From the NCBI GenBank assembly GCA_964496975.1, contig CAZCBN010000003.1, positions 12,474 through 76,473 on the forward strand: 64,000 nt of DNA, given 5' to 3'. Positions 24,855 to 33,343 of this stretch are shown here, one piece after another (the stretch's first letter is position 1; the number at the start of each line of letters is the position of its first letter). The position numbers and the translations under genes were made by a program. Below the pieces are notes generated by a model, which worked only from the letters and a program-made list of their open reading frames with translations, ran no database searches and was not told where the DNA came from. The DNA comes from CAZCBN01 sp964496975 (GTDB taxonomy: Bacteria > Planctomycetota > Phycisphaerae > Phycisphaerales > UBA1924).

Positions 24855-25450
24855 TGCACGAGCACGCGACAGAGAGGCTCGGAACGTGGCGCGGGGCACG
24901 GGCGGCGATCCGCGCGGATGTGCATCGCTACCTCACGATGTCGCCCGAGAACGTGGCGCTCGGGTTCGGGATGAAGCGGCGGCTGAGCGCGTGGCTCCGG
25001 CCGGAGCTGCAGTGTCTGACGCTGCACCGCCTGTCGCACCTGCTGCACGCGCGCGGGCTTCGGGGGCTTGCGGCGGTGGTTGCGCGGCTGAACCTTGTGC
25101 TGCACCGGGCGAACATCAGCCCGCAGAGCGAGATCGGGCCCGGGTGCCGGCTGCCGCACCCGGCGGGCGTGACCTTTCATGGGCGGGCGGGTCCGGGGCT
25201 GACGGTGTTCTCGATCGCGTTGTGCTGCCCGGCGTCGGGGTTCGCGGAGGGGCCCCTGGAGCTGGGCCCGACGCTCGGGGCGAATGTCACGCTCGGCGGG
25301 CACGCGACGGTGCTGGGGCCGGTGCGTGTTGGCGAGGGCGTCGTGATCGGGTACAACTGTGCGGTGATGCGCGATGTTCCGCCCAATCGAATCGTGCTCT
25401 CCGCCGCGAACAGGATGCGCGTGTCGCCGCGCGGGGGAGCGGCGGGGTGA
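24854..25450 (+). CDS. Left-handed beta-helix acyltransferase, serine acetyltransferase-like (copy 2)
   Basis: 198 aa. Helical N-terminus (LQCLTLHRLSHLLHARGLRGL) followed by IGPGCRLPHPAGVTFHGRAG and LGANVTLGGHATVLGPVRVGEGVVIG, a hexapeptide beta-helix. The HPAGV...HGRAG block parallels PSPVGV...MGRAG in the preceding gene, supporting common descent. The PHPAG His is typical of the SAT family; copy 1 has Ser there, so copy 1 may have altered catalysis. The ATG shares one base with the previous stop. A GTG at 24851 is an alternative start. Confidence 0.78.
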   Translation: MHEHATERLGTWRGARAAIRADVHRYLTMSPENVALGFGMKRRLSAWLRPELQCLTLHRLSHLLHARGLRGLAAVVARLNLVLHRANISPQSEIGPGCRLPHPAGVTFHGRAGPGLTVFSIALCCPASGFAEGPLELGPTLGANVTLGGHATVLGPVRVGEGVVIGYNCAVMRDVPPNRIVLSAANRMRVSPRGGAAG

Positions 25451-26517
25451 GCGTGTCTGTCTCGGTCGTCATCCCGACGTACAACCGCACGCGGCTGCTG
25501 CGGCAGACGATCCCCGCGCTGGCGTCGCAGGCGTCTGAAGGCCGAGCGTACGAGGTGATTTTCGTCAGCAACGGCTCGACGGACGACACGCCGGCGGTGC
25601 TGGAGGAGGCCGCGCGGTCGTCGCCGGACGTGTTCCGCTGGACGCAGATCGCGCCGACGGGCGGGCCCTCGGCGCCGCGGAACGTGGGCATCCGGATGGC
25701 GCGCGGGCCGGTGGTCGTCATCCTGGACGATGATGTGGTGCCCGAGCCGGGGCTCGTCGCGGCGCACGCACGCTACCACGAGGCGAACCCGGGGCCCGAG
25801 TGCTGCGGGCTGGGCGAGGCGTACGTGCCCGAGGAACTGCTCACGGACCCGGTGAGCGTGTTCCACGTCTACCCGTACCACGAGGTGCGGCACGGCGGGC
25901 CGCTCTCGCATCAGCACTTTTGGACGTGCAACGTGTCGTTCAAGCGCGACTTCATGCTGCGGCACGGGATGTTCGACGAGTCGCTGCTCTACTACGAGGA
26001 CGTCGAGGTCGCGCGGCGGCTGCACGATGCGGGGATGCGGCTGCGCTTCGTGCCCGAGGCGCGGGGCCTGCACCTGCACCAGATGAAGGCCGACGGTATC
26101 GCCGCCAAGGGAGAGTTCATCGGCCGCTGGCTCCACGTGTTCGAGCAGCGCTACCCCGAGGTTGAGATCCGCCGCCGCCACGGCGTGCTGCACCCGAGCA
26201 TCGGTCCGGTGCGGTTCGCGCTGCGCGCGGTCAACCGCGTGGGCCTGCACGCGCTCGCCAGCCCGCCGGCGATGGCGCTCCTCCGCGGCCTCGGGGCCAC
26301 GCGCGGGCAGCGCTCGCGCCTCAGCGACCTGTATCTGTACACGCTGTTCCGCTCGAACATGCTCCGCGGCTATCGCGAGGCGTCACGCGAGGCTCGGCGG
26401 CGCGGCAGCGGCGCAGCCGCGGCACGCACCACCGACGCGTGGATCAACCGCGGCGAGCCCGAACCCGACGCCCAACCCCAGGGAGACGCGGCCGCCGGCC
26501 GCGCGCCGCATGCGTAA
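25447..26517 (+). CDS. Glycosyltransferase family 2
   Basis: 356 aa from the GTG at 25447, overlapping the previous stop. GT-A features are VSVVIPTYNRTRLLRQTIPAL, VIFVSNGSTDDT, the DxD region VVILDDDVVPEP, and a galactosyltransferase-like segment FKRDFMLRHGMFDESLLYYEDVEVARRL (an ED acid/base motif). The tail after about residue 300 is Arg/Ala-rich. It probably adds one sugar during repeat-unit assembly. Confidence 0.85.
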   Translation: MSVSVSVVIPTYNRTRLLRQTIPALASQASEGRAYEVIFVSNGSTDDTPAVLEEAARSSPDVFRWTQIAPTGGPSAPRNVGIRMARGPVVVILDDDVVPEPGLVAAHARYHEANPGPECCGLGEAYVPEELLTDPVSVFHVYPYHEVRHGGPLSHQHFWTCNVSFKRDFMLRHGMFDESLLYYEDVEVARRLHDAGMRLRFVPEARGLHLHQMKADGIAAKGEFIGRWLHVFEQRYPEVEIRRRHGVLHPSIGPVRFALRAVNRVGLHALASPPAMALLRGLGATRGQRSRLSDLYLYTLFRSNMLRGYREASREARRRGSGAAAARTTDAWINRGEPEPDAQPQGDAAAGRAPHA

Positions 26518-28288
26518 CGCGAACCCGCCGTTGCCGCTCAGTTGTTCCGTCGAGGGCCGCCGCGCCTCGGTTCGCTGGCCGCTCGCGACCTGTGCGGCCG
26601 TGCTGTTGGGCCTCGCGGGCGTGGGGTGCGAGGCGCTGCAGACGGTCCTCGGGGCGCCGCCGCCGCCGGCGCCGCCGGTGCGACCGCCGCTCCCCGGCCC
26701 GGCGGCCGCGGAGATGACCGCCACCGTGGTCGTCGATGCAGGCCGCGTCGTGCGCGAGGTATCGCCCGAGCTGTTCGGCACCAACATCGAGTGGCGCTGG
26801 AACGGCAACTTCGTGTGGGACGAGGCGAGCGACGCGCTGGATCCCGAGATGGTCCGCCTGACCCGCGACATGGGCGTGCGGCTCATCCGCTACCCGGGCG
26901 GCGTGTACTCCGACGCGTACCACTGGCGTGACGGCGTGGGGCCACGCGGGCAGCGGCCGGTCGTTGCGCACGAGCCCGGGAAGGACGAGCGGTCTCGGCC
27001 GAACTTTGGCACCGACGAGGCGCTGGCGTTCGCCGACGCTGTGGGCGCGGAGCTGATGATCACCGTCAACGCCGGCAGCGGCACGGCGGAGGAAGCCGCG
27101 GACTGGGTTCGTTACGTCAACCGCGACGGGCTCCGCGTGCGGTTCTGGGAGGTTGGCAACGAGCTGTACATCAACAGCGGCGACGTCTTCTCCTCGACCG
27201 TGCACGTGACGCCCGACGAGTACGCCGACCGGTACCTGCGCTTCGCCGAGGCCATGCGGCGCGCGGACCCGCGGATCACCATCGGCGCCATCGGCGGCGA
27301 GAACGAGGGGCGGTACCGCATCGTCAGTGACCCGCGGTGGAACCAGGTGGTCCTGCGCCGCGCGGGCCACGCGATCGATTTTCTGAGCGTCCACAACGCC
27401 TACGCCCCGGTGATCGAGTCGGACCCGACGGACATGCGGGCCGTGTACGAGGCGATGTTCGCCGCGCCGTTGCGCACCGCCCGCAACCTGCGGACACTCG
27501 ACGCGCAGATCAGACGCGAGGCGCCGGACCACGCCGACCGCATCTTCATCGCCGTGACGGAATGGGGCCCGTTCTTCCGGCCCACGTTCCAGAGCGCGTA
27601 CATCGACCATCACAAGACGCTCGGCTCCACCATTGCCTCCGCGGCGATGTTCAAGACGCTGCTCGAGTCGGACGCCACGGGGCTCGCGGCCTTCTGGCAT
27701 CTCTCCGATGTCAGCGCCCTCGGCTGGATCGGCTCCACGAGCAACGCCTTCCCGGCCGACCCTGTCTGGGCCCCCACCGCCAAGCACCACATGTTCCGCA
27801 TGTTCTCGGTGGGGATCGGGCCGAGGCTGCTCGGCGTCCGCACGACGTGCCCCACGTTTGACACGCGGGCCGTGGGCTACACCGACGCGCAGTCGGGCGT
27901 TCCCTTCATCGACGCGCTCGCCGCGCAGAGCGCTTCGGGCGATCGGACGCAGGTGCTGCTCATCAACAAGTCCATCGACGCCGCCGCGCGCGTCGACGTT
28001 CAACTGGTCGGCGCGACGCCCGACGCGGCGGCGGAGCGCACGCTCCTGACCGGCCGCGGGCTCACCTCGCACACCGGGACGCGCATCATCGACGTGCCGG
28101 GCCTGAACGTCGTGCCGCAGGCGGGCGCGCCCGCGGGCACGCGCGGCGGGCCGGGCCTGCCGCCCGCCGGGGCCGGCGACATCACGTTCACGCGGGGCCC
28201 GATCGAGGCGTCAGGCGCCTTCACCGTGCTGTGCCCGCCGCTCTCCGTCACGCGGATCGACCTCGCGACCGGGGGGCCGAAGCGTTGA
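26510..28288 (+). CDS. Lipoprotein glycoside hydrolase, GH51/GH39-like (clan A)
   Basis: 592 aa. Lipobox LAGVGC places the lipidated Cys at residue 40, followed by a Pro-rich linker. The catalytic domain resembles alpha-L-arabinofuranosidases: ELFGTNIEWRW near residue 90, WEVGNELY with acid/base Glu218, and VTEWGPF with nucleophile Glu351. A beta-sandwich C-terminus follows. It is probably periplasmic or outer-membrane anchored and trims or edits the glycan made by this operon (inference). The ATG at 26510 overlaps the previous gene by 8 bases. It is embedded between glycosyltransferases, an unusual but functional-looking arrangement. Confidence 0.78.
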   Translation: MRNANPPLPLSCSVEGRRASVRWPLATCAAVLLGLAGVGCEALQTVLGAPPPPAPPVRPPLPGPAAAEMTATVVVDAGRVVREVSPELFGTNIEWRWNGNFVWDEASDALDPEMVRLTRDMGVRLIRYPGGVYSDAYHWRDGVGPRGQRPVVAHEPGKDERSRPNFGTDEALAFADAVGAELMITVNAGSGTAEEAADWVRYVNRDGLRVRFWEVGNELYINSGDVFSSTVHVTPDEYADRYLRFAEAMRRADPRITIGAIGGENEGRYRIVSDPRWNQVVLRRAGHAIDFLSVHNAYAPVIESDPTDMRAVYEAMFAAPLRTARNLRTLDAQIRREAPDHADRIFIAVTEWGPFFRPTFQSAYIDHHKTLGSTIASAAMFKTLLESDATGLAAFWHLSDVSALGWIGSTSNAFPADPVWAPTAKHHMFRMFSVGIGPRLLGVRTTCPTFDTRAVGYTDAQSGVPFIDALAAQSASGDRTQVLLINKSIDAAARVDVQLVGATPDAAAERTLLTGRGLTSHTGTRIIDVPGLNVVPQAGAPAGTRGGPGLPPAGAGDITFTRGPIEASGAFTVLCPPLSVTRIDLATGGPKR

Positions 28289-29262
28289 GCGACGCCCCGA
28301 TCCTCGTCAGCGTCATCATCCCCGCATACCGCCGGCCCGATCGGTTGCGCCGGGCCGTGCGCTCGGTGCTCGGGCAGGACATGGACCCGGCGCAGTACGA
28401 GGTGATCGTCGTCGACAGCACGCCCGGCCGCACGAACGACCGCCTCGAGCACGAGCTCGCGCCCGAGGCCCGCTGTGCGCTGCGCTTCTTCTGGAAGGAG
28501 CCCGAGGGGCCGGGCGCGTCGCGCAATCTCGGCGCGCGGCACGCCCGGGGCCGCATCCTCGCCTTCACCGACAGCGACTGCATCGCCGACCCCGGCTGGC
28601 TCCGCGCGGGCTGCGCCGCGTTTGACGATCCGCGCATCGCGCTCGTGCAAGGGCGGACGCTGCCCGAGGCCGGCGTCCCGCGGAACGCGCTCTGCGCCTA
28701 CGTCTGGGTCGAGCGGGAGAACTTCATCTACGAGACGGCGAACATCTTTTACCGGCGCGACGCGTTCGAGCAGGCCGGGGGCTTCCCCGGCGCGGCCGAC
28801 TTGGACCGCCACAGCGAACGCCCCGTCGGCGGGGAAGATGTCGCGCTCGCGTGGCGGGTGAAGCGGCTCGGGCACGCCACGGCCTTCCGCGCCGACGCGC
28901 TCGTCATGCACGAGGTGGTGCGGCTCTCCCCTTGGCGCTGGCTCTGCGAGAAGCGGCTCTACATCTTCCCGCGGCTCGTCCGCGACTTCCCCGAGCTGCG
29001 CCGGTTCTTCTTCCTCGGCGCGTTCTATGACCGGTACCAGGCGCTGCTGCTCCTCGCGCTGCCGGGCCTGATCGGCGCGATCGCCTCGCCCTGGGCGCTG
29101 CTGCTCGCCGTGCCGTACGCGCTCGCGCGGCTCACAGAGCCGACGGACAGCCTGCGTGGACTGAAGCGGCCCGTCCGCCTCGCCGCGTACGCGCTGCGCG
29201 ACCTCGTGAGCCTGATCATCCTCGCCGCCGGCAGCGTCCGCCACGGCTCGGTGCTGCTGTGA
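28285..29262 (+). CDS. Glycosyltransferase family 2
   Basis: 325 aa. The start is a TTG at 28285 overlapping the previous stop (TTGA). It shows VSVIIPAYRRPDRLRRAVRSVL, VIVVDSTPGRTND, DSDCIADPGWL at the DxD position and PVGGEDVALAWRVKRLGH at the acid/base region. The C-terminal part contains hydrophobic segments (LLLLALPGLIGAIASPWALLL), suggesting membrane association. It couples translationally to the triple fusion gene by a GTGA overlap. Confidence 0.83.
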   Translation: MSDAPILVSVIIPAYRRPDRLRRAVRSVLGQDMDPAQYEVIVVDSTPGRTNDRLEHELAPEARCALRFFWKEPEGPGASRNLGARHARGRILAFTDSDCIADPGWLRAGCAAFDDPRIALVQGRTLPEAGVPRNALCAYVWVERENFIYETANIFYRRDAFEQAGGFPGAADLDRHSERPVGGEDVALAWRVKRLGHATAFRADALVMHEVVRLSPWRWLCEKRLYIFPRLVRDFPELRRFFFLGAFYDRYQALLLLALPGLIGAIASPWALLLAVPYALARLTEPTDSLRGLKRPVRLAAYALRDLVSLIILAAGSVRHGSVLL

Positions 29263-32171
29263 ACCCCGCGGGAGCGCACGCCGGCATGCCCACTGTCAGC
29301 GTCATCATCAACACGCGGAACGGCGAGGTCGACCTGCGCGCCGCGCTTGAGAGCCTGATGGCCCAGACCTTCACCGACTGGGAAGCCATCATCTGGGACG
29401 ACGGCTCGACCGACGGCACGACGCGCATCGCCGACGAGTACACCGACCCGCGCATCCGCCACTTCCGCCGGGCCGAGAGCGCCGGCCTCGGCCCCGCGCG
29501 GCAGTCCGCGATCGCGCACGCAACGGGCGAGTGGCTCGCCTTCCTTGATCAGGACGACGTTTGGACCGCCGACAAGCTCGAGCGGCAGATCGCCCTCGCG
29601 GGCGATGAACGCGTCGGCATCATCTACGGCCGCGCGGTACGCCTCCGGGGCGAGCGCATCGGGCCCGACGCGGACCACGTCCACGAGCACGCCCCCCTGC
29701 CCGAGGGGCGGATCTTCGAGCGCCTGCTCACGCGCTCGTGCTTCATCACGATGAGCGCCGCGATGCTGCGCCGCGCCGCGGTGGAGGCGCTGGGCCCGCT
29801 GCCCGACGACATCGTCACCGCGCCCGACTACCACTGGTTCCTCGGCGTCTCACGCACGAACATCGCCCGCGCGGTGCAGGACGTGGTCTGCCTGTACCGC
29901 GTGCACCGCGGCTCCATGACCACGGTCCACGCCGAGCGGCTGCACGGCGAGATCATCCGCCTCGTGGAGCGATGGGGCGTCGACCTCCCGCCGCGGCAGA
30001 TCGAGCGCCGCCGAAGGGTGCACGAGACGCTGATCGGGCTGAGCCGGGCGACCCGTGGCCGCGGGCCGGCGTCGGAAATCGCGTCCGGGCTCGCGCACAT
30101 CGTGCGGCGTGGCTCGGTGGTCTATCTCATGCAACGGCCGTTCGTCCGCGCCGCCCGCTCGGCGCGCCGGGCCGTGGTGACCCCACGCTGGCGCCGCGAT
30201 GAGCACATCACGAACGACGGCGCGCACACCGACGCCGTGCCCCGCGTCGCGGGCGTCCGCGTGAGCGAGCACAGCCCCGATCAGGCTGTGCGCTCGCTCG
30301 CGCGGTGTGTTGAGGCGCGCCGTCCCGCCGTGCTCAGCGCCGTCAACGCCTACGGCATCGCCCTCGCGCACCGGAACCCCGCGTACAAGGCCATGCTTAA
30401 CTGCGCCACGATGCAGACGCCCGACGGCATGCCCGTGGTCTGGATGCTCCGCCTCACGGGCCACCCGAGCGCCCAGCGGGTCCACAACGATGATCTACTG
30501 CTCGAGTGCTGCGCCCGCTTCCCCGGCTGGCGCATCGCGCTCGTCGGCGGGCGCGAGAGCCAGCCCCAGGCCGTCGCTGCGGCGCTGCGCGAGCGCTTCC
30601 CCGGCGTGCGCGTCGTCGCCGAATGCCCAACACCCGTGCGGCCGGTGCCGCGCGCGCAGACCGAGGCCATCCTGCGCACGCTCCGCGATGCATCGCCCGA
30701 CGTCATCTGGCTCGGCATGGGCACGCCCGCACAAGACGAATGGGCGGCTTCGGTGCGCGGCGGCCTGCCCGCGCCCGCGGTCGGCTGCGGGAGCCTCTTC
30801 GACTTGCTGAGCGGCCGCACCAGGCCCACCCCGCGCTGGATGAAGTCGGCCGGTCTGCAGTGGCTCCACCGCCTCGGCCAAGAGCCGCGCCGCCTCTTCA
30901 CCCGCTACGCCTCGTCCAACACCCGTTTCCTCGCCCTCGCCGCGAGGCAGCTCCTCGGCCCGCGCCGCGAGCCCGCAAGCACCCCCGAGTTCCCGCGCGT
31001 AGCGCTCGACAGGGCCGCGCCGCGCCCGGACCTCTCCGTCGTCATCGTCACGTACAACGCCAAGAGCCTGATCGACGACTGTCTGACCTCCCTGCGCACC
31101 GCCTGCGAGGGCCTGACCGCCGAGGTGTTTGTCGTCGACAGCGCCTCCCGCGACGGCACGGCACGCCACGTCCGCGAGCACCACCCGCACGTCCACGTCA
31201 TCGAGAGCCCGCACAACCTCGGCTTTTCTGCGGGGAACAACGCCGCGCTGCCGAAGTGTCGCGGCCGCTTCGTCGCGCTCCTGAACCCCGACACCATCGT
31301 CGAGCCGGACGCGATGCGACGCCTCATCAGCGAGCTCGAGGCCAACCCGCACCTCGGCGCCGTCGGCCCCAGGCTCATCCTCGCCGACGGCTCGACGCAG
31401 CTCGAGGTCGCCCGGCCGCTGCCCACGCTCGCCAACATCTGGCCCTGGCTCGCGCTCATCGACAAGCTGCACCACGCCGTGCGCGACCGCGGCGCCCGCA
31501 CACCCTGCGACGCACCCCCGCCCCGCCCCCGCCTTCTGGACGGCTATTACCTCCTCGGCTGGGAGCGCGACCGCACGTGCGACATCCCGTGCCTCTCCGG
31601 CGCGTGCATGGTCATCCGCGGCGAGGCCGCGCGCCACGTCGGCCCGCTCGACGAAGCCTCCCCCATGTACCTCGACGACATCGATTACTGCAAGCGCCTC
31701 GGCGACGCCGGATGGACGCTGCGCTACGTGCACGAAGCGCGCGTCACGCATCTCTGGGGCGCGAGCACCGCGCCCCTCCGCCGACAGGGCGACTTCTACG
31801 CCCTCGTCTGCCACGCCCTCTACCTCTACTTCCGCAAGCACCGCGGACGCGCCGCAGCCGCCGCGTATGCGCTGCTCGCCCTCGCCGCCGCCGTCTTCCG
31901 CGCGCCGGTCTGCCTCGCGATGTCGCGCCTCGCCAAGGAACCCGCCCGCGCCGAGTGGCGCCGCCGGCTCGCCCTGACCGCCGGCCTCTTCCGATGGGCC
32001 GCGAGGCTTCGCAAACGAGCCCCGCGCTTCGGCTTCAAGTACGAGGCCGACGAGGCGGCCGCCAGCGCCGCGAAGCGCCGCGCCGGACCGTCGCCGGCAC
32101 ACGGCAAAGCCGGCGTTGAACCAAGCATCAAGGCCAACACCGAAGCGACCACCGAAACCCAGCGCCCATGA
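29259..32171 (+). CDS. Triple glycosyltransferase fusion: GT2 - WecG/TagA/CpsF (GT26) - GT2
   Basis: 970 aa. Domain 1 (about 11-240) is GT2 with VSVIINTRNGE and the FLDQDD motif at 96-100. Domain 2 (about 328-567) is WecG/TagA/CpsF: SAVNAYGIAL, MQTPDGMPVVW with the candidate catalytic Asp389, WLGMGTPAQDEW and RWMKSAGLQWLHRLGQEPRRL. Domain 3 (about 591-900) is a second, rhamnosyltransferase-like GT2 with SVVIVTYNAKS, FVVDSASRDGT, LLNPDTIVEPD and YLDDIDYCKRL. It may add three successive sugars to the lipid-linked intermediate. The GTG at 29259 overlaps the previous stop. I see no frameshift or internal stop. Confidence 0.88.
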   Translation: MNPAGAHAGMPTVSVIINTRNGEVDLRAALESLMAQTFTDWEAIIWDDGSTDGTTRIADEYTDPRIRHFRRAESAGLGPARQSAIAHATGEWLAFLDQDDVWTADKLERQIALAGDERVGIIYGRAVRLRGERIGPDADHVHEHAPLPEGRIFERLLTRSCFITMSAAMLRRAAVEALGPLPDDIVTAPDYHWFLGVSRTNIARAVQDVVCLYRVHRGSMTTVHAERLHGEIIRLVERWGVDLPPRQIERRRRVHETLIGLSRATRGRGPASEIASGLAHIVRRGSVVYLMQRPFVRAARSARRAVVTPRWRRDEHITNDGAHTDAVPRVAGVRVSEHSPDQAVRSLARCVEARRPAVLSAVNAYGIALAHRNPAYKAMLNCATMQTPDGMPVVWMLRLTGHPSAQRVHNDDLLLECCARFPGWRIALVGGRESQPQAVAAALRERFPGVRVVAECPTPVRPVPRAQTEAILRTLRDASPDVIWLGMGTPAQDEWAASVRGGLPAPAVGCGSLFDLLSGRTRPTPRWMKSAGLQWLHRLGQEPRRLFTRYASSNTRFLALAARQLLGPRREPASTPEFPRVALDRAAPRPDLSVVIVTYNAKSLIDDCLTSLRTACEGLTAEVFVVDSASRDGTARHVREHHPHVHVIESPHNLGFSAGNNAALPKCRGRFVALLNPDTIVEPDAMRRLISELEANPHLGAVGPRLILADGSTQLEVARPLPTLANIWPWLALIDKLHHAVRDRGARTPCDAPPPRPRLLDGYYLLGWERDRTCDIPCLSGACMVIRGEAARHVGPLDEASPMYLDDIDYCKRLGDAGWTLRYVHEARVTHLWGASTAPLRRQGDFYALVCHALYLYFRKHRGRAAAAAYALLALAAAVFRAPVCLAMSRLAKEPARAEWRRRLALTAGLFRWAARLRKRAPRFGFKYEADEAAASAAKRRAGPSPAHGKAGVEPSIKANTEATTETQRP

Positions 32172-33343
32172 AAGTCCTTCACGCCTACAACGCCCCGCGC
32201 ACCGGCGGCGGCTCCCTCGCCGCCACACGCATGACCATCGCCGAGCTCCGCCGGCGCGGCCTCACCGTTGAGGAGTTCGTCCGCGACAGCGCCCTCATCC
32301 CCCCCACCGTCGCCGGCCGCATCGCCACCGCGCACGCCGGCCTTACCGGCGGCACCGCCCCGGCGCAGTTCGCCCGCGCGCTCGACCGTTTCGCGCCCGA
32401 CCTTGTCCACATCAACGAGCTTTTCCCCCTCATCACCCCGCGCATCCTGCCGCTCTGCACGGCCCGCCGCATCCCGGTCGTCATGAGCGTGGACGACTTC
32501 CACCTCACCTGCCCCGCGCGCACCCACTTCCGAAACGGCGCCGTCTGCGACGACGGCCTCGGCGGCCGCGAGCTCAACGCCATCCGCCACAACTGCAAGT
32601 CAAACCTCGCCGAGAGCGCCGTCGCCGCCCTGTACAACCGCGGCTTCCGCCTTCGTAACGACTACCCCGCGCACGTCGCCCACTTCGTCACGCCCGCCCC
32701 GTTCGTGCGTGACTGGATCGTCCGAAACGTCCCCCTGCCCGCGCACCGCGTCAGCGTCATCCACCTGCCCGTGGACATCCCGCCCGACGCGGCCGACCCG
32801 ACCGCGGGACGTTACGCGGCCTTCGCCGGCCGCATGGTGCCCGAGAAGGGCATCGACCTCTTCGTCCGCGCGATCGAGAAGCTGAAGATCCCCGCCCGCT
32901 TCGCCCGCGCCGCGAACTTCTTCCAGACCGTCGAGTTGCCCGCGTGGGCCGAGCTCGTCATCCCCGCGAACCGCGCCGAGCTCGCCCAGTTCTACAGGGG
33001 CGCCCGCCTGCTCGCCATGCCAAGCCGCTGGTTCGAGACCTTCGGCCTCGTGGGCGCTGAGGCTATGAGCCACGGCATCCCCATCGTCGTCCCGCGGCTC
33101 GGCGCCGTCGGCCAACTCGTCGAGCACGGCGTCCAAGGCCTCACGTTTGAGGCCAACAACGCCGACGACCTCGCCGAGCAGATCCATCACCTCTGGACCA
33201 ACGACGACGACTGCCGACGCATGGGCGCCGACGCCCGCCGCCGCGCGGCCGGAGAGTGGTCCCTCGAGCGCCACGGCGAGCTCATGGTGCGGCTCTATGA
33301 AAAGGTGCTCGCCGCGTCGGCCCCTGCCGCGACCGACGCCTGA
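32168..33343 (+). CDS. Glycosyltransferase family 4
   Basis: 391 aa. It has MKVLHAYNAPRTGGGSLAATRM at the N-terminus, RYAAFAGRMVPEKGIDLFVRA before the donor domain, and SRWFETFGLVGAEAMSHGIPIVV, the E-x7-E motif. ATGA overlap links it to the triple fusion. It is the last forward gene of the polysaccharide operon. Its final 49 bases overlap the convergent fused sugar-transferase gene. Confidence 0.86.
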   Translation: MKVLHAYNAPRTGGGSLAATRMTIAELRRRGLTVEEFVRDSALIPPTVAGRIATAHAGLTGGTAPAQFARALDRFAPDLVHINELFPLITPRILPLCTARRIPVVMSVDDFHLTCPARTHFRNGAVCDDGLGGRELNAIRHNCKSNLAESAVAALYNRGFRLRNDYPAHVAHFVTPAPFVRDWIVRNVPLPAHRVSVIHLPVDIPPDAADPTAGRYAAFAGRMVPEKGIDLFVRAIEKLKIPARFARAANFFQTVELPAWAELVIPANRAELAQFYRGARLLAMPSRWFETFGLVGAEAMSHGIPIVVPRLGAVGQLVEHGVQGLTFEANNADDLAEQIHHLWTNDDDCRRMGADARRRAAGEWSLERHGELMVRLYEKVLAASAPAATDA

